Shown one piece after another: positions 45,980 through 55,749 of a stretch of DNA of 64,000 nucleotides. The translations under genes and the position numbers were made by a program. The notes beneath the pieces were generated by a model that saw only the letters and a list, made by a program, of their open reading frames with translations, was not told where the DNA came from and ran no database searches. The stretch covers positions 1,755,644 through 1,819,643 of the forward strand of contig NZ_WHOY01000031.1 of NCBI RefSeq assembly GCF_009765445.1, given 5' to 3'. This stretch comes from Pantoea sp. BAV 3049 (lineage in GTDB: Bacteria > Pseudomonadota > Gammaproteobacteria > Enterobacterales > Enterobacteriaceae). Position 1 is the first letter of the stretch. Each line of letters opens with the position of its first letter.

Positions 45980-46545
45980 TTACCCACACTGTTCCATCAG
46001 TGCTTTTAACCTTCCCGCACTGTTTTCAAATCCGCCTGTCGGCATATTAGTCACGCTCAGCACTAATCCGTAGCGACGCTTTTCTGCATCCAGATACCAG
46101 CCCGAAAGCGGCGTTGGGGCCATGATCCAGACTTTCTGCCCGCGCCAACCCAGCGCCAGAGAAATCAGCTCCAGCGCACCGGCATAGCCGCTGGTGATGA
46201 TGATTTGCGAAGCCTGGCAGCTTATCCCGCGCGTCATCGCCAGATGGCTGACCAGCTGCTCGCGCAGACGCAAGCTGCCAGGGGATCGGGATAGCTTGCC
46301 GGTCTGCTGGCCATTTCGCGGGTAAGGCGGTTGAGAAGGCGTGACCAGACTTTACCCGTTAAAGCATCATCAGCGGGCACGCCCATCTGGAAGATTAGCG
46401 GCGGTGCGTCAAAGTCATGGATCACATCATACAGCGGCGGCCTCACCGTTTGCTGCACCGGCGGCAGCGAAAAAAGCGGTGGCAGGCTCGATTCAGCTCC
46501 CACATTTCCCAATAATACATTTTCTGAACGCCGACTCACCTTCAA
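45980..46545 (-). pseudogene. Decayed MocR/PdxR-type aminotransferase-like gene
   Basis: Two minus-strand frames together resemble the front half of the aminotransferase-like domain of a MocR-type regulator. The first (46234-46545) reads to the family motif SYPDP. The second (45980-46273) continues with LRLREQLVSHLAMTRGI and QIIITSGYAGALELISLAL. A single-base loss near 46278-46283 would join them. The N-terminal GntR helix-turn-helix and the C-terminal half with the PLP lysine are missing. It is a different subfamily from the intact MocR gene at 51757. It lies at the border of the accessory block. Confidence 0.75.
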
Positions 46546-46851
46546 TATAAAAACTTTATTATCAATAACTTAATCACTATAAAGTCTCCTTTTCAATGCC
46601 AACTATCACTGTTGCTAATTTCTTTTCATTCTTCATTCTCATTTTTAATCTTTAAACAATTTTTTAATTTACTCATAACAATGGTATATTTTCTGCTGGC
46701 CAGACGGGTTGTATTTCCTCCCTGCCTCAGGCAGCGAAACCCTTCCAGCTACCCCCTGTATTCAGCGAGACAGCCTAACCGATTCCTTAGAAACCGGGAC
46801 TGTTTCACCTGCTTAACATGTTGACTCGTCAACATATGGAGATGTCGCCCC
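46546..46851. other. AT-rich region upstream of mqo
   Basis: 306 bp without a convincing gene. The first half is clearly richer in A and T than its surroundings. The second half carries the mqo leader with the palindrome at 46818-46835. Confidence 0.6.
46818..46835 (+). promoter_or_regulatory. Perfect palindrome just before mqo
   Basis: ATGTTGAC-TC-GTCAACAT, eight base pairs on each side, ending 16 bp before the mqo start. Its place and symmetry suggest an operator or an RNA hairpin close to the ribosome site. The binding protein is unknown. Confidence 0.55.
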
Positions 46852-48441
46852 ATGCGAAAATCAGCCGAAAGCCTTACCCCGGCCTCCGTACATGAATTGA
46901 AAACCGACGTTGATGTCCTGCTCATCGGCGGCGGTATTATGAGCGCCACGCTCGGCACCTGGCTTCAGGAGCTGGAGCCAACGTGGCAGATCGGCATGAT
47001 TGAACGTCTCGATGGTGTCGCCGAAGAGAGTTCAAACGGCTGGAACAATGCGGGCACGGGTCACTCCGCGCTGGCAGAAATGAACTACACCCCGCAAAAA
47101 GCTGACGGTTCAGTCGACATCAGCAAAGCCGTTAACATCAACGAATCCTTCCAGATGTCCCGTCAGTTCTGGGCCTGGCAGGTGCAGCGCGGCGTGCTGA
47201 ACAACCCGCGCAGCTTTATCAGCAGCGTGCCGCACATGAGCTTTGTCTGGGGCGACGATAACGTCGACTTTCTGAAGAAACGTTTCAGTGCGCTGCAAAA
47301 AAGCACCCTGTTCCGCGGGATGGAATATTCAGAAGATCCGGAGCTGATCCGCCAGTGGGTCCCGCTGATGATGGAAGGCCGCGACGTTGAGCAGCGCGTT
47401 GCCGCAACCCGCATCTCCGTCGGAACTGACGTTAACTTTGGCGAACTTACCCGCCAGATGATCGCTTCCCTGCAGAGAAGTCAGCGTTTTTCCCTGCAGA
47501 CCAGGCATGAAGTCCGCCGTTTCAAACGCAATGAAGATGACAGCTGGACCGTCACCGTTGCCGACCTGAACAATGGCAGCAAAGAGAAAACCCTCCGCGC
47601 GAAATACATCTTTATTGGCGCGGGCGGCGCAGCCCTGACGCTGCTGCAGGGAACCGGTATTCCGGAAGCAAAAGATTATGCGGGCTTCCCGGTTGGCGGC
47701 GAGTTCCTGGTCACTGAAAATCAGGAAGTGGTGCAGCGCCATCTGGCGAAGGTTTACGGTAAAGCCTCGGTCGGCGCGCCGCCGATGTCCGTGCCACATC
47801 TTGATACCCGCATGCTGGATGGCAAACAGGTACTGCTGTTCGGGCCGTTTGCCACCTTCTCCACCAAGTTCCTTAAACAGGGCTCGCTGTGGGATATGTT
47901 CGGCTCAATGACCCCAGCTAACTTTATGCCGATGGTGCATGTGGGGCTGGATAACTTCGATCTGGTGAAATACCTGGTCGGCCAGGTGATGCTGACTGAT
48001 GATTCGCGCCTGAAAGCGCTACAGGATTACTTCCCGGAAGCAAGACTGGAAGAGTGGCGGCGCGTTAAAGCCGGACAGCGCGTACAGATTATCAAGAAAG
48101 ATGAGAAAAAAGGCGGCGTGCTGAAGCTGGGTACCGAAGTGGTCACCTCAGAAGATGGCACTATTTCCGCCCTGCTTGGCGCTTCTCCGGGAGCGTCAAC
48201 CGCGGCCCCTATCATGCTCGACCTGATGAACAGAGTCTTCCAGGAGAGATTCCACAGCGCCGGATGGCAGGCGAAGATTAAGGCAATCATCCCGTCCTAT
48301 GGCCAGAAGCTGAACGGCAACGTGGCGGCAACCGAGCATGAGCTGGCGGAAACCAGCCGCATTCTGCAGCTTGATTACACCCCATCTTCAGCCGCTAACG
48401 ATGAAGCCGCTGAGGCGCATGATGCGGTAATCGGTAAATAA
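46852..48441 (+). CDS. mqo: Malate:quinone oxidoreductase
   Basis: Peripheral membrane FAD enzyme oxidising malate to oxaloacetate and feeding electrons to quinone. Length is 529 residues. The N-terminal FAD motif is [14 protein letters not shown] (about 23-36). The segment [17 protein letters not shown] (about 60-76) and the C-terminal [13 protein letters not shown] are family features. GGAG lies rather far (about 13 nt) from the ATG, next to a palindrome. In E. coli mqo is elsewhere; here it starts the accessory block after tpiA. Confidence 0.97.
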   Translation: MRKSAESLTPASVHELKTDVDVLLIGGGIMSATLGTWLQELEPTWQIGMIERLDGVAEESSNGWNNAGTGHSALAEMNYTPQKADGSVDISKAVNINESFQMSRQFWAWQVQRGVLNNPRSFISSVPHMSFVWGDDNVDFLKKRFSALQKSTLFRGMEYSEDPELIRQWVPLMMEGRDVEQRVAATRISVGTDVNFGELTRQMIASLQRSQRFSLQTRHEVRRFKRNEDDSWTVTVADLNNGSKEKTLRAKYIFIGAGGAALTLLQGTGIPEAKDYAGFPVGGEFLVTENQEVVQRHLAKVYGKASVGAPPMSVPHLDTRMLDGKQVLLFGPFATFSTKFLKQGSLWDMFGSMTPANFMPMVHVGLDNFDLVKYLVGQVMLTDDSRLKALQDYFPEARLEEWRRVKAGQRVQIIKKDEKKGGVLKLGTEVVTSEDGTISALLGASPGASTAAPIMLDLMNRVFQERFHSAGWQAKIKAIIPSYGQKLNGNVAATEHELAETSRILQLDYTPSSAANDEAAEAHDAVIGK

Positions 48442-48631
48442 TCTACTGCTGACATTGTCCCCGGGGCGTAATCTGAACTGCCGCATGACAAATGTTGGAC
48501 GGTAATCTGACATTTTGAGATGCGGCTCAGACTTCGCCCTTTTGCATTCTCCATCCAACGTTTCGCCCTTTTCCTGCACGACTTTTTCAGGGGTCTATGC
48601 TTTTAGCTGACCGGAATAACAGGAGAAGCCG

Positions 48632-51013
48632 ATGGACAACCCTTTATCCACCCCGCTTAGCAATGCTGAGTTGCAGCTACTGAACCGCTACTGGCGAGCC
48701 GCCAACTATCTTTCGGTCGGACAGATTTATCTGATGGATAACCCCCTGCTGCGCAAGCCGCTGAAGCCAGAGCATATCAAGCCTCGCCTGCTGGGCCACT
48801 GGGGCACCACGCCGGGCCTCAACTTTATTTATGTTCACCTGAACCGTATTATTCGGCAGCACAATCCTGACCTGTTGTATCTCTGCGGACCCGGCCATGG
48901 CGGGCCGGGCATGGTGGCCAATACCTGGCTGGAAGGAACCTACAGCGAAATTTATCCTGCCATTACCGCGGACGGAGAAGGGATGCGTAAGCTGTTTAAA
49001 CAATTCTCTTTCCCCGGTGGCATCCCCAGCCACGCTGCACCGGAAACCCCGGGTTCCATCAATGAAGGGGGTGAACTGGGTTATTCGCTGGTGCATGCTT
49101 TTGGGGCCGCCTTCGATCACCCGGATCTGATCGTCCCTTGTGTGATTGGGGATGGCGAGGCAGAGACCGGTCCACTGGCCGCCAGCTGGCATGGTATCAA
49201 ATTCCTCAATGCCGCACGCGACGGCGCGGTACTGCCCATTCTGCATCTCAATGGTTATAAAATTGCCAACCCGACGCTGCTGGGCCGCGCCAGCGATGAA
49301 GACTTGCAACAGCTGTTCCGGGGCTATGGTTATCAGCCGCTGTTTGTTGAGGGCGACGACCCGCTGAAAATGCACCAGCAGATGGCTGCCACGCTGGATA
49401 AGGCATTCGCTACTATTCGTGAGTTTCAGCAGGCAGCCCGTGCAGGCAAAGCGCAGAACAGTATTCCGGCGTGGCCAATGATTATTCTGCGCAGCCCAAA
49501 GGGCTGGACTGGCCCCAAAACAGTCGATGGCAAAAAAGTGGAAGGTTTCTGGCGCGCGCATCAGGTTCCCGTTTCCGGATGTCGCGAGAATGAAGAGCAC
49601 CGCCAGATTTTGCAGGAGTGGTTGCAAAGTTATCAGCCTGAAGATCTGTTCGACCAGGCTGGCCGCCTTAAACCTGAACTGCAGGCACTCGCGCCTCAAG
49701 GTGATAAACGCATGGGATCCAGCCCGTATGCCAACGGTGGCCGCCTGCGTAAGGAGCTGAACGTCCCGGACATCCGCGAGTTTGCTGTACCGGTCAGCCA
49801 TCCCGGTCAGACTCAGGAACAGTCAACAGCAGTGTTGGCGGGTTATCTTAGTGCCATCTTCCGCGACAATCCGGATAATTTCCGTATGTTTGGCCCGGAT
49901 GAAACGGCGTCAAACCGGCTGAGCAAGGTGTTTGACGTCACCAGTCGCAGCTGGATGGAAGAAGTCAGGGAGTACGATGAGCAGCTCGCACCCGACGGCC
50001 GGGTGATGGAAATCCTCAGCGAACACCAGTGCCAGGGCTGGCTGGAAGGCTACCTTCTCTCTGGCCGACACGGCCTGTTCAACTGTTATGAAGCCTTTAT
50101 CCATATTGTCGATTCGATGTTTAATCAGCACGCCAAATGGCTGAAGGTGAGCCGAAAGCTGGCCTGGCGTAAACCAATTTCCTCCCTGAACTATCTGCTC
50201 TCTTCCCATGTGTGGCGTCAGGACCATAATGGTTACAGCCATCAGGATCCTGGGTTTATCGATCATGTTGCCAACAAAAAAGCCGACATTGTACGAATTT
50301 ACCTGCCGCCGGACGCCAATACCCTGCTGTGGGTTGGCGATCACTGCCTGCGCACGTGGAATCGTATCAACGTGATTATCGCCGGTAAACAGCCAGAACC
50401 TCAGTGGCTGAGTATGGAGGAAGCCGTGGCACACTGTGAGAAAGGAATGGGGATTTGGCCGTGGGCGGGCAATGAGCAGCCCGGAACCTCACCGGACGTG
50501 GTGATGGCGTGTGCTGGTGATGTGCCCACCATGGAAACGCTGGCGGCGGTAGATTTGCTGCGTCATTATTTACCCGAACTGCGCGTCAGGGTGGTTAATG
50601 TAGTGGACTTACTGGCCCTGCAGACCAGAGAACAGCATCCCCACGGACTGGAAGAGCAGGCCTTTGATGACATTTTCACCCAGGATAAACCGGTAATCTT
50701 CGCCTTTCACGGCTACCCGGCACTGATCCACCGGCTGACTTATCAGCGTAATAACCACCGCAACATGCACGTTCACGGGTTTATAGAAGAAGGCACCACC
50801 ACCACGCCGTTTGATATGACGGTGCTCAATGAGCTGGATCGTTATCACCTGGCGCTGGAAGCGATAATCCGGGTACCGGGCTTACAGGAAAAAGCGGCCA
50901 ATGTGATGGATGCGCTGCAGGAAAAGCTGGCAGCCCACCATGCGTATGTCCGGCAGTATGGCGAGGACATTCCGGAGGTTCGAAACTGGAAGTGGCCGTC
51001 ACGTCAGGAGTAA
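48632..51013 (+). CDS. xfp: Xylulose-5-phosphate/fructose-6-phosphate phosphoketolase
   Basis: Thiamine-diphosphate enzyme splitting xylulose 5-phosphate (and perhaps fructose 6-phosphate) with phosphate to acetyl phosphate plus a triose (or tetrose) phosphate. Length is 793 residues, usual for the family. The TPP motif [16 protein letters not shown] (about 171-186), [13 protein letters not shown] (about 84-96) and the C-terminal [15 protein letters not shown] are visible. CAGGAG precedes the ATG. 190 bp separate it from mqo. E. coli lacks this gene. No acetate kinase gene is nearby, so acetyl phosphate would go through the general pta-ackA route. Confidence 0.95.
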   Translation: MDNPLSTPLSNAELQLLNRYWRAANYLSVGQIYLMDNPLLRKPLKPEHIKPRLLGHWGTTPGLNFIYVHLNRIIRQHNPDLLYLCGPGHGGPGMVANTWLEGTYSEIYPAITADGEGMRKLFKQFSFPGGIPSHAAPETPGSINEGGELGYSLVHAFGAAFDHPDLIVPCVIGDGEAETGPLAASWHGIKFLNAARDGAVLPILHLNGYKIANPTLLGRASDEDLQQLFRGYGYQPLFVEGDDPLKMHQQMAATLDKAFATIREFQQAARAGKAQNSIPAWPMIILRSPKGWTGPKTVDGKKVEGFWRAHQVPVSGCRENEEHRQILQEWLQSYQPEDLFDQAGRLKPELQALAPQGDKRMGSSPYANGGRLRKELNVPDIREFAVPVSHPGQTQEQSTAVLAGYLSAIFRDNPDNFRMFGPDETASNRLSKVFDVTSRSWMEEVREYDEQLAPDGRVMEILSEHQCQGWLEGYLLSGRHGLFNCYEAFIHIVDSMFNQHAKWLKVSRKLAWRKPISSLNYLLSSHVWRQDHNGYSHQDPGFIDHVANKKADIVRIYLPPDANTLLWVGDHCLRTWNRINVIIAGKQPEPQWLSMEEAVAHCEKGMGIWPWAGNEQPGTSPDVVMACAGDVPTMETLAAVDLLRHYLPELRVRVVNVVDLLALQTREQHPHGLEEQAFDDIFTQDKPVIFAFHGYPALIHRLTYQRNNHRNMHVHGFIEEGTTTTPFDMTVLNELDRYHLALEAIIRVPGLQEKAANVMDALQEKLAAHHAYVRQYGEDIPEVRNWKWPSRQE

Positions 51014-51035
51014 AACGGGGTGGCCACTACGCGGC

Positions 51036-51620
51036 TTAAGGATAAATAACTTCCGCCAGCATCCACAAAGTGGTGGCGACCAGCGACAACGCCATCACGG
51101 TGTTGAACAGGCGCAGTTTCCACGGCACCTGCAAATGGCGGCCCATCCGGTCACCCATCATCGCCCAGATCATGATGCAGGGAAAATTCAGCACCATAAA
51201 GCCCACCGCCACGGCCAGGATGCCGCTGGTTGTGGTGTACATCAGCGCCACGTTAATCGCCATCAACCAGGCTTTCGGGTTCACTCCCTGGAAAAGCGCG
51301 CCGCCCAGCAAGGTCATCGGTCGGGCTTTTTCCTGCATTTCCGGCGCACCGGAACGGAAAATTTTCCACGAAAGCCACAGCAGATAGGCGCAACCCATCA
51401 GCGTCAGCGGCACCCGGATGGCGCTCATCCACTGCAGCAGGACATCCAGCAGCAGACCGGCCATCGCGGTCTGGATCGCACAGCCAATCATGATCCCCAA
51501 CACCATCGGCAGGGTACGACGCATGCCAAAATTGACGCCGGAAGTGGCCAGCATCAGGTTATTCGGGCCAGGCGTAATGGACATAACGGTTACGTAGCTG
51601 AAGAAAGAGGGATCGAGCAT
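51036..51620 (-). CDS. LysE/RhtB-family amino-acid exporter
   Basis: A 194-residue membrane protein with about six helices. The N-terminal motif SITPGPNNLMLATSG (about 14-28) is the LysE/RhtB signature. Start ATG at 51620 is chosen over the longer frame because it starts at the first membrane helix as usual. It is divergent from a MocR-type regulator, which probably controls it. The exported compound is unknown. Confidence 0.93.
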   Translation of the reverse strand: MLDPSFFSYVTVMSITPGPNNLMLATSGVNFGMRRTLPMVLGIMIGCAIQTAMAGLLLDVLLQWMSAIRVPLTLMGCAYLLWLSWKIFRSGAPEMQEKARPMTLLGGALFQGVNPKAWLMAINVALMYTTTSGILAVAVGFMVLNFPCIMIWAMMGDRMGRHLQVPWKLRLFNTVMALSLVATTLWMLAEVIYP

Positions 51621-51696
51621 GGTCTGTTTCCTGCTGGTGATTAAGAACACCAAAATACTCCCCGGCGGCAGAAGGTAACAGACTCAGAAATACACT

Positions 51697-51713
51697 ATTG
51701 TTATGAGTACAAT
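51697..51713. promoter_or_regulatory. Inverted repeat between the exporter and the MocR regulator
   Basis: ATTGT-N7-ACAAT, placed in the middle of the 136-bp divergent gap. Candidate operator for the MocR protein; it would overlap the regulator's -10 region. Confidence 0.45.
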
Positions 51714-51756
51714 TACCCTTAATACATCACTGTACCCGTCTGCCGGAGGCACAACT

Positions 51757-53214
51757 GTGTCCATCATCGAACCGCAGGAAACCACGCTCTATCATCAGCT
51801 GGCCGAAACGCTGGCGGAAGCTATCCACGGCGGCACCTATCTGCCCGGTAGCCGCCTGCCCGCCATCCGCCGCTGCGCCAGCCATCATCAGGTCAGCGTC
51901 AACACCGTGCTGTCCGCTTACCGGATCCTCGAAGATCGGGGGCTGATCGAGGCCCGACCTCAGTCCGGTTACTACGTGCGTGGCATGCTTCCTTCGGTGA
52001 AAGCGGGGAGCCGCCATCGCACCACAGTCCGCTCGCCGAGCAGTGAGAAGCTGGATTTGATTGAAGCGGTCTTTGCCGCGCAAAACCATCCTGACTACAC
52101 CAATATCTCTCTGGCCTGCCCGCAGAACAGCGACTTTTTCCCCACGGCTAAAATCAGCCGCATCATGGCCTCTTTACTGCGCCGCGAACCGGACCTGATT
52201 GGCCGCTATGCCCTGCCGCCCGGCAGCCAGCGGTTGCGGCGGGAAATCGCACGACGGGCGATGGATCTGGGTATGACGCTGACCGTGGAAGATGTGACCA
52301 TCACCCACGGCTGTATGGAAGCGTTGCAGCTCGCTCTGCGAGCCGTGACCAGACCCGGCGATTGCGTGGGGGTTGAGACACCGACCTATTTCTACCTTTT
52401 CCCGTTGCTCGCCAGTCTGGGGCTGAACGTGCTGGAAATCCCTACCGATCCGCAGCAGGGCTTATCGCTGGACGCGCTGGAGCTGGTGCTGCAGGAGAAA
52501 AGAATTCAGGCGCTGGTCGCCATGCCTGTCGGGCAAAATCCGCTGGGCTATACCATGAAGCTGGAAGATAAAAAGCGGCTGGCAAAGCTGGTGAATCACT
52601 ACCAGATCCCGCTGATTGAGGATGGTTTGTATTGTGAGCTGCAGTTCTGCTGGCCCCTCTCTCCGGCAGTCAAAGCCTTCGATAACGACGGCTGGGTGCT
52701 CCACTGCACCAGCTTCACCAAAACGGTCGCACCGGATTTCCACGTTGGCTGGATTGCGGCGGGTCGCTTTACAGAAGAGCTTGCGCGGCTGAAGTCGGTC
52801 TCCTCACTGGCCGAATCACGGCTGCTTTGTGAAACGCTCGGCTATTTTCTGGAGTCAGGCGGTTACGATCACCACCTGCGCACCCTGCGCCGACGCTATG
52901 CCGCACAGCTGGATGAGGTTCGCGGCCTGATTGCCCGCCACTTCCCGAAAGGCACACGGGCTACGCAGCCCAGCGCCGGTTTTGTGTTCTGGGTTGAATT
53001 GCCGGGAGACGTCGACTGCGTTGAGCTTTTCCACCGCCTGTTGCAGGAGAAAATCTGCCTGACGCCGGGCGCGTTGTATACGCTGAGCGATCGCGGCAAT
53101 AGCGCAATGCGCCTGAGCTGCTGTTACCCGATTGATGAGCGCTATACCTGGGCGTTGCAGCGAACCGGCGCGCTGGCCTGCGAAATGAGTGGCATTGCGG
53201 CGGGCGTCGACTGA
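51757..53214 (+). CDS. MocR-type regulator (GntR HTH fused to aminotransferase-like domain)
   Basis: N-terminal GntR winged helix (about 10-75) with GSRLPAIRRCASHHQVSVNTV, followed by a fold-type I aminotransferase domain with the PLP lysine in HCTSFTKTVAPDF. I prefer the GTG at 51757 because GGAGG lies at 51745-51749, giving 485 residues. An ATG at 51703 would add 18 residues over the divergent promoter and has no ribosome site. Such proteins use PLP and an amino compound as ligand and often control a neighbouring transporter, here the LysE-type exporter. Confidence 0.9.
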   Translation: MSIIEPQETTLYHQLAETLAEAIHGGTYLPGSRLPAIRRCASHHQVSVNTVLSAYRILEDRGLIEARPQSGYYVRGMLPSVKAGSRHRTTVRSPSSEKLDLIEAVFAAQNHPDYTNISLACPQNSDFFPTAKISRIMASLLRREPDLIGRYALPPGSQRLRREIARRAMDLGMTLTVEDVTITHGCMEALQLALRAVTRPGDCVGVETPTYFYLFPLLASLGLNVLEIPTDPQQGLSLDALELVLQEKRIQALVAMPVGQNPLGYTMKLEDKKRLAKLVNHYQIPLIEDGLYCELQFCWPLSPAVKAFDNDGWVLHCTSFTKTVAPDFHVGWIAAGRFTEELARLKSVSSLAESRLLCETLGYFLESGGYDHHLRTLRRRYAAQLDEVRGLIARHFPKGTRATQPSAGFVFWVELPGDVDCVELFHRLLQEKICLTPGALYTLSDRGNSAMRLSCCYPIDERYTWALQRTGALACEMSGIAAGVD

Positions 53215-53217
53215 CGA

Positions 53218-53841
53218 CTACGGCGTCCCGTTGCGGCCCCAGGTGGCATAGCCTTTACGTTCCGTCAGGCGCTCGTAATAAGCCCGTACGGCTGGAAGAT
53301 TAGGGTGATCCAGCGGCGTTTCATACCAGCGGTTGACCGACAACCCGACCGGAACATCCGCCAGGGAAAAGGCACTCCCGGCAACATAAGCGCCGGTGCG
53401 CTCCAGCTGCTGGTTCAGGATACCCATGGTGTGCGACCAGCCTTTACAGGCTGCAGCCAGCAGGCGCGGATCCTGATGGGCCGGAGAGTGCCGCACCAGT
53501 GACATAAAGGCATAGCGCCAGGAGGTGTTCAGCTCGGTGGCCTGCCAGTCAATCCACTGGTCGACCGGCGCACGGGCACGGGGATCGTCCGGATAGAGCC
53601 AGCCACCGCCGTAAGCATTGGCCAGATAGCGAATAATAGCGTTGGATTCCCACAGAATAAAATCCCCTTCCTGGATCACCGGCACCAGCGCATTAGGGTT
53701 CATCGCTTTGAAAGAAGCTTCCTGAGGTGACTTAAAGCCATCACCCCAGTCATCACGCCGGTAAACGATATCCAGCTCTTCACAAACCCACAGTACTTTT
53801 CTGACATTGATGGACGAGGCTCGTCCTAATATCTTCAGCAT
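53218..53841 (-). CDS. Glutathione S-transferase family protein
   Basis: A 207-residue soluble protein: N-terminal thioredoxin-like domain with the likely catalytic serine in RASSINVRKV (about 7-16) and the glutathione-binding WESNAIIRYLA (about 64-74), then an all-helical C-terminal domain. Convergent with the MocR gene, only 3 bp after its stop. The substrate is unknown. Confidence 0.92.
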   Translation of the reverse strand: MLKILGRASSINVRKVLWVCEELDIVYRRDDWGDGFKSPQEASFKAMNPNALVPVIQEGDFILWESNAIIRYLANAYGGGWLYPDDPRARAPVDQWIDWQATELNTSWRYAFMSLVRHSPAHQDPRLLAAACKGWSHTMGILNQQLERTGAYVAGSAFSLADVPVGLSVNRWYETPLDHPNLPAVRAYYERLTERKGYATWGRNGTP

Positions 53842-54001
53842 AATTCCGTCACTTAGTTGTTCAGGCTCAGGCTATTAATACGCAACCCGGTGCGGGCTGA
53901 CAATGGCTTTTCCTGCGGGAACAAAACATTGTGAGCTTTGGCCCCACGATAAAGACAATTCCTGGTACTATCAGAGAACGCTACCGGAAAGGAGAATCAC
54001 G

Positions 54002-54853
54002 ATGACGCAGTTACGCGCTTTTAAGCAGGTTGATGTTTTCACTTCCTCACCGCTGAATGGCAATCCGCTGGCGGTGATTATCGAAGCCAGCGATCTGAGC
54101 GATGAGCAGATGAGCGCCATTGCCCGCTGGACTAATCTGTCGGAAACCACCTTTGTGCTGCCGCCCGTTGATCCGGCGGCGGACTATCGGGTGCGGATTT
54201 TCACTCCCGCCCACGAGCTGCCTTTCGCCGGGCATCCCACTCTGGGAACAGCTCATGCTCTGCTGGAATCAGGCATCGCGCTGCATACGCCGGGCAAGAT
54301 TGTGCAGGAGTGCGGCATCGGCCTGGTAACGATTAAAATTGGCGCGGATAATGCTCTGGCTTTTGCAGCACCGGAAGCCACGCTGACAGAATTCACTGAT
54401 GCCCCACTCAGCAGCGCGCTGAACAGCGAAGCCATTGAAGCCAGGCTGCCGGTGATGGCGGCTGATATGGGCATTCGCTGGCTGCTGATCCCGATGACTT
54501 CAGCCGACGCGGTGCTGGCGAGTCAGCCCAACGTGGTGGAATTTGAGCGGCTGACAAAAAAAGCGCGCGTGAATGGCGTGATGTTATTTGGGCCGCTTGA
54601 TGGCGTAGCGGAGCAGTATGAAGTACGCGGCCTGTTTATTGAAAATGGCTCGCTGGTCGAAGATCCGGTCACCGGCAGCGCCAACGCCTGTCTGGCCCGC
54701 TATCTGCAGGCACAGGGCGTTGAGCTGGACTACCGCGTGCGTCAGGGTACTGCTCTGCAGCGTGCTGGCCGCCTGAGCGTGACTTACGCGGCTGACGGCG
54801 TGTGGATTGGCGGCCAGACGGTGACGGTACTCAACGGCACCATCAGCGTATGA
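54002..54853 (+). CDS. PhzF-family isomerase/epimerase
   Basis: A 283-residue protein related to PhzF and E. coli YddE. The conserved acid is in LSETTFVLP (about 43-51), and the segments LPFAGHPTLGTAHALL and DPVTGSANACLARYL are typical of the fold. Start ATG at 54002 with AAAGGAGAA upstream is better than the earlier frame from 53903. The substrate is unknown; nothing nearby suggests phenazine synthesis. Confidence 0.92.
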   Translation: MTQLRAFKQVDVFTSSPLNGNPLAVIIEASDLSDEQMSAIARWTNLSETTFVLPPVDPAADYRVRIFTPAHELPFAGHPTLGTAHALLESGIALHTPGKIVQECGIGLVTIKIGADNALAFAAPEATLTEFTDAPLSSALNSEAIEARLPVMAADMGIRWLLIPMTSADAVLASQPNVVEFERLTKKARVNGVMLFGPLDGVAEQYEVRGLFIENGSLVEDPVTGSANACLARYLQAQGVELDYRVRQGTALQRAGRLSVTYAADGVWIGGQTVTVLNGTISV

Positions 54854-54874
54854 TCTGCGGTGTAAGGCGCTCGA

Positions 54875-55633
54875 TCAGAGCGCCATGCCGCCGGAAGCTT
54901 CGATACGCTGGCCGTTAATCCAGCCACTTTCGTCGCTAAGCAGCAGAGCAACGGCATCGCCAATATCATCCGGCAGGCCAGGACGGCCAAGCGCAGTCAT
55001 GGAGGCCACAAAAGCATTCACCTGCGGATTATCCCGCACCATTCCGCCGCTGAAATCAGTTTCAATTGCGCCGGGAGCCAGCACGTTGGCGGTGATCCCC
55101 CGCGCACCCAGCTCCTTCGCCTGATAGCGGGTCAACACTTCCATTGCACCTTTCACCGAAGCGTAAGCGCTGGAACCCGGCACGCTGAATCGGGCCAGGC
55201 CGCTGGAAACATTCAGGATACGACCACCGTTGACCATCAGCGGCAGCAGCTTCTGCGTCAGGAAAAAAGGCCCTTTGAAATGGACGTTCACCATCTCGTC
55301 AAACTGCTCTTCACTGGTGGTGGCAAAATCTTCGTGCAGCGCAGTGCCTGCGTTGTTTAATAAATAGTCAAAAGTATCGCGCTGCCAGACGGCTTTCAGC
55401 TGTTTCTCAACTTCGCTGGCAAAGGCAGAGAAGGTTTTACTGTTGCCTGTATCCAGTTGAAGGGCCACGCCATGGGCACCGAGCGCGTTTATCTGCTCCA
55501 CCACCTCCTGCGCTTCCTGCTCTTTACTGCGCCAGGTCAGAATGATGTCAACACCCTTCGCGGCCAGTTTAAGGGCCGCATTCTTACCTAAACCGCGGCT
55601 TCCGCCGGTGATCAATGCAATTTTATGGCTCAT
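54875..55633 (-). CDS. Short-chain dehydrogenase/reductase
   Basis: A 252-residue SDR with the cofactor motif TGGSRGLGKN (about 9-18), NNAG (about 96-99), the catalytic serine in NVSSGLA, and YASVK (YxxxK). The basic SRGLGK and TWRS pattern suggests NADP(H). Start ATG at 55633 with GGAG 5 bp upstream. Divergent from a LysR regulator, its likely controller. The substrate is unknown. Confidence 0.92.
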   Translation of the reverse strand: MSHKIALITGGSRGLGKNAALKLAAKGVDIILTWRSKEQEAQEVVEQINALGAHGVALQLDTGNSKTFSAFASEVEKQLKAVWQRDTFDYLLNNAGTALHEDFATTSEEQFDEMVNVHFKGPFFLTQKLLPLMVNGGRILNVSSGLARFSVPGSSAYASVKGAMEVLTRYQAKELGARGITANVLAPGAIETDFSGGMVRDNPQVNAFVASMTALGRPGLPDDIGDAVALLLSDESGWINGQRIEASGGMAL

Positions 55634-55749
55634 CTTGTACTCCGGTAGTTTCGCTGTGGACAAAATAGAGGATATTACCTCCGTTCTGATCTATAAATGT
55701 CTTCAGGGACGCATCACTGTTCCATTTTAAACAACAACAGGCGCTCGCA

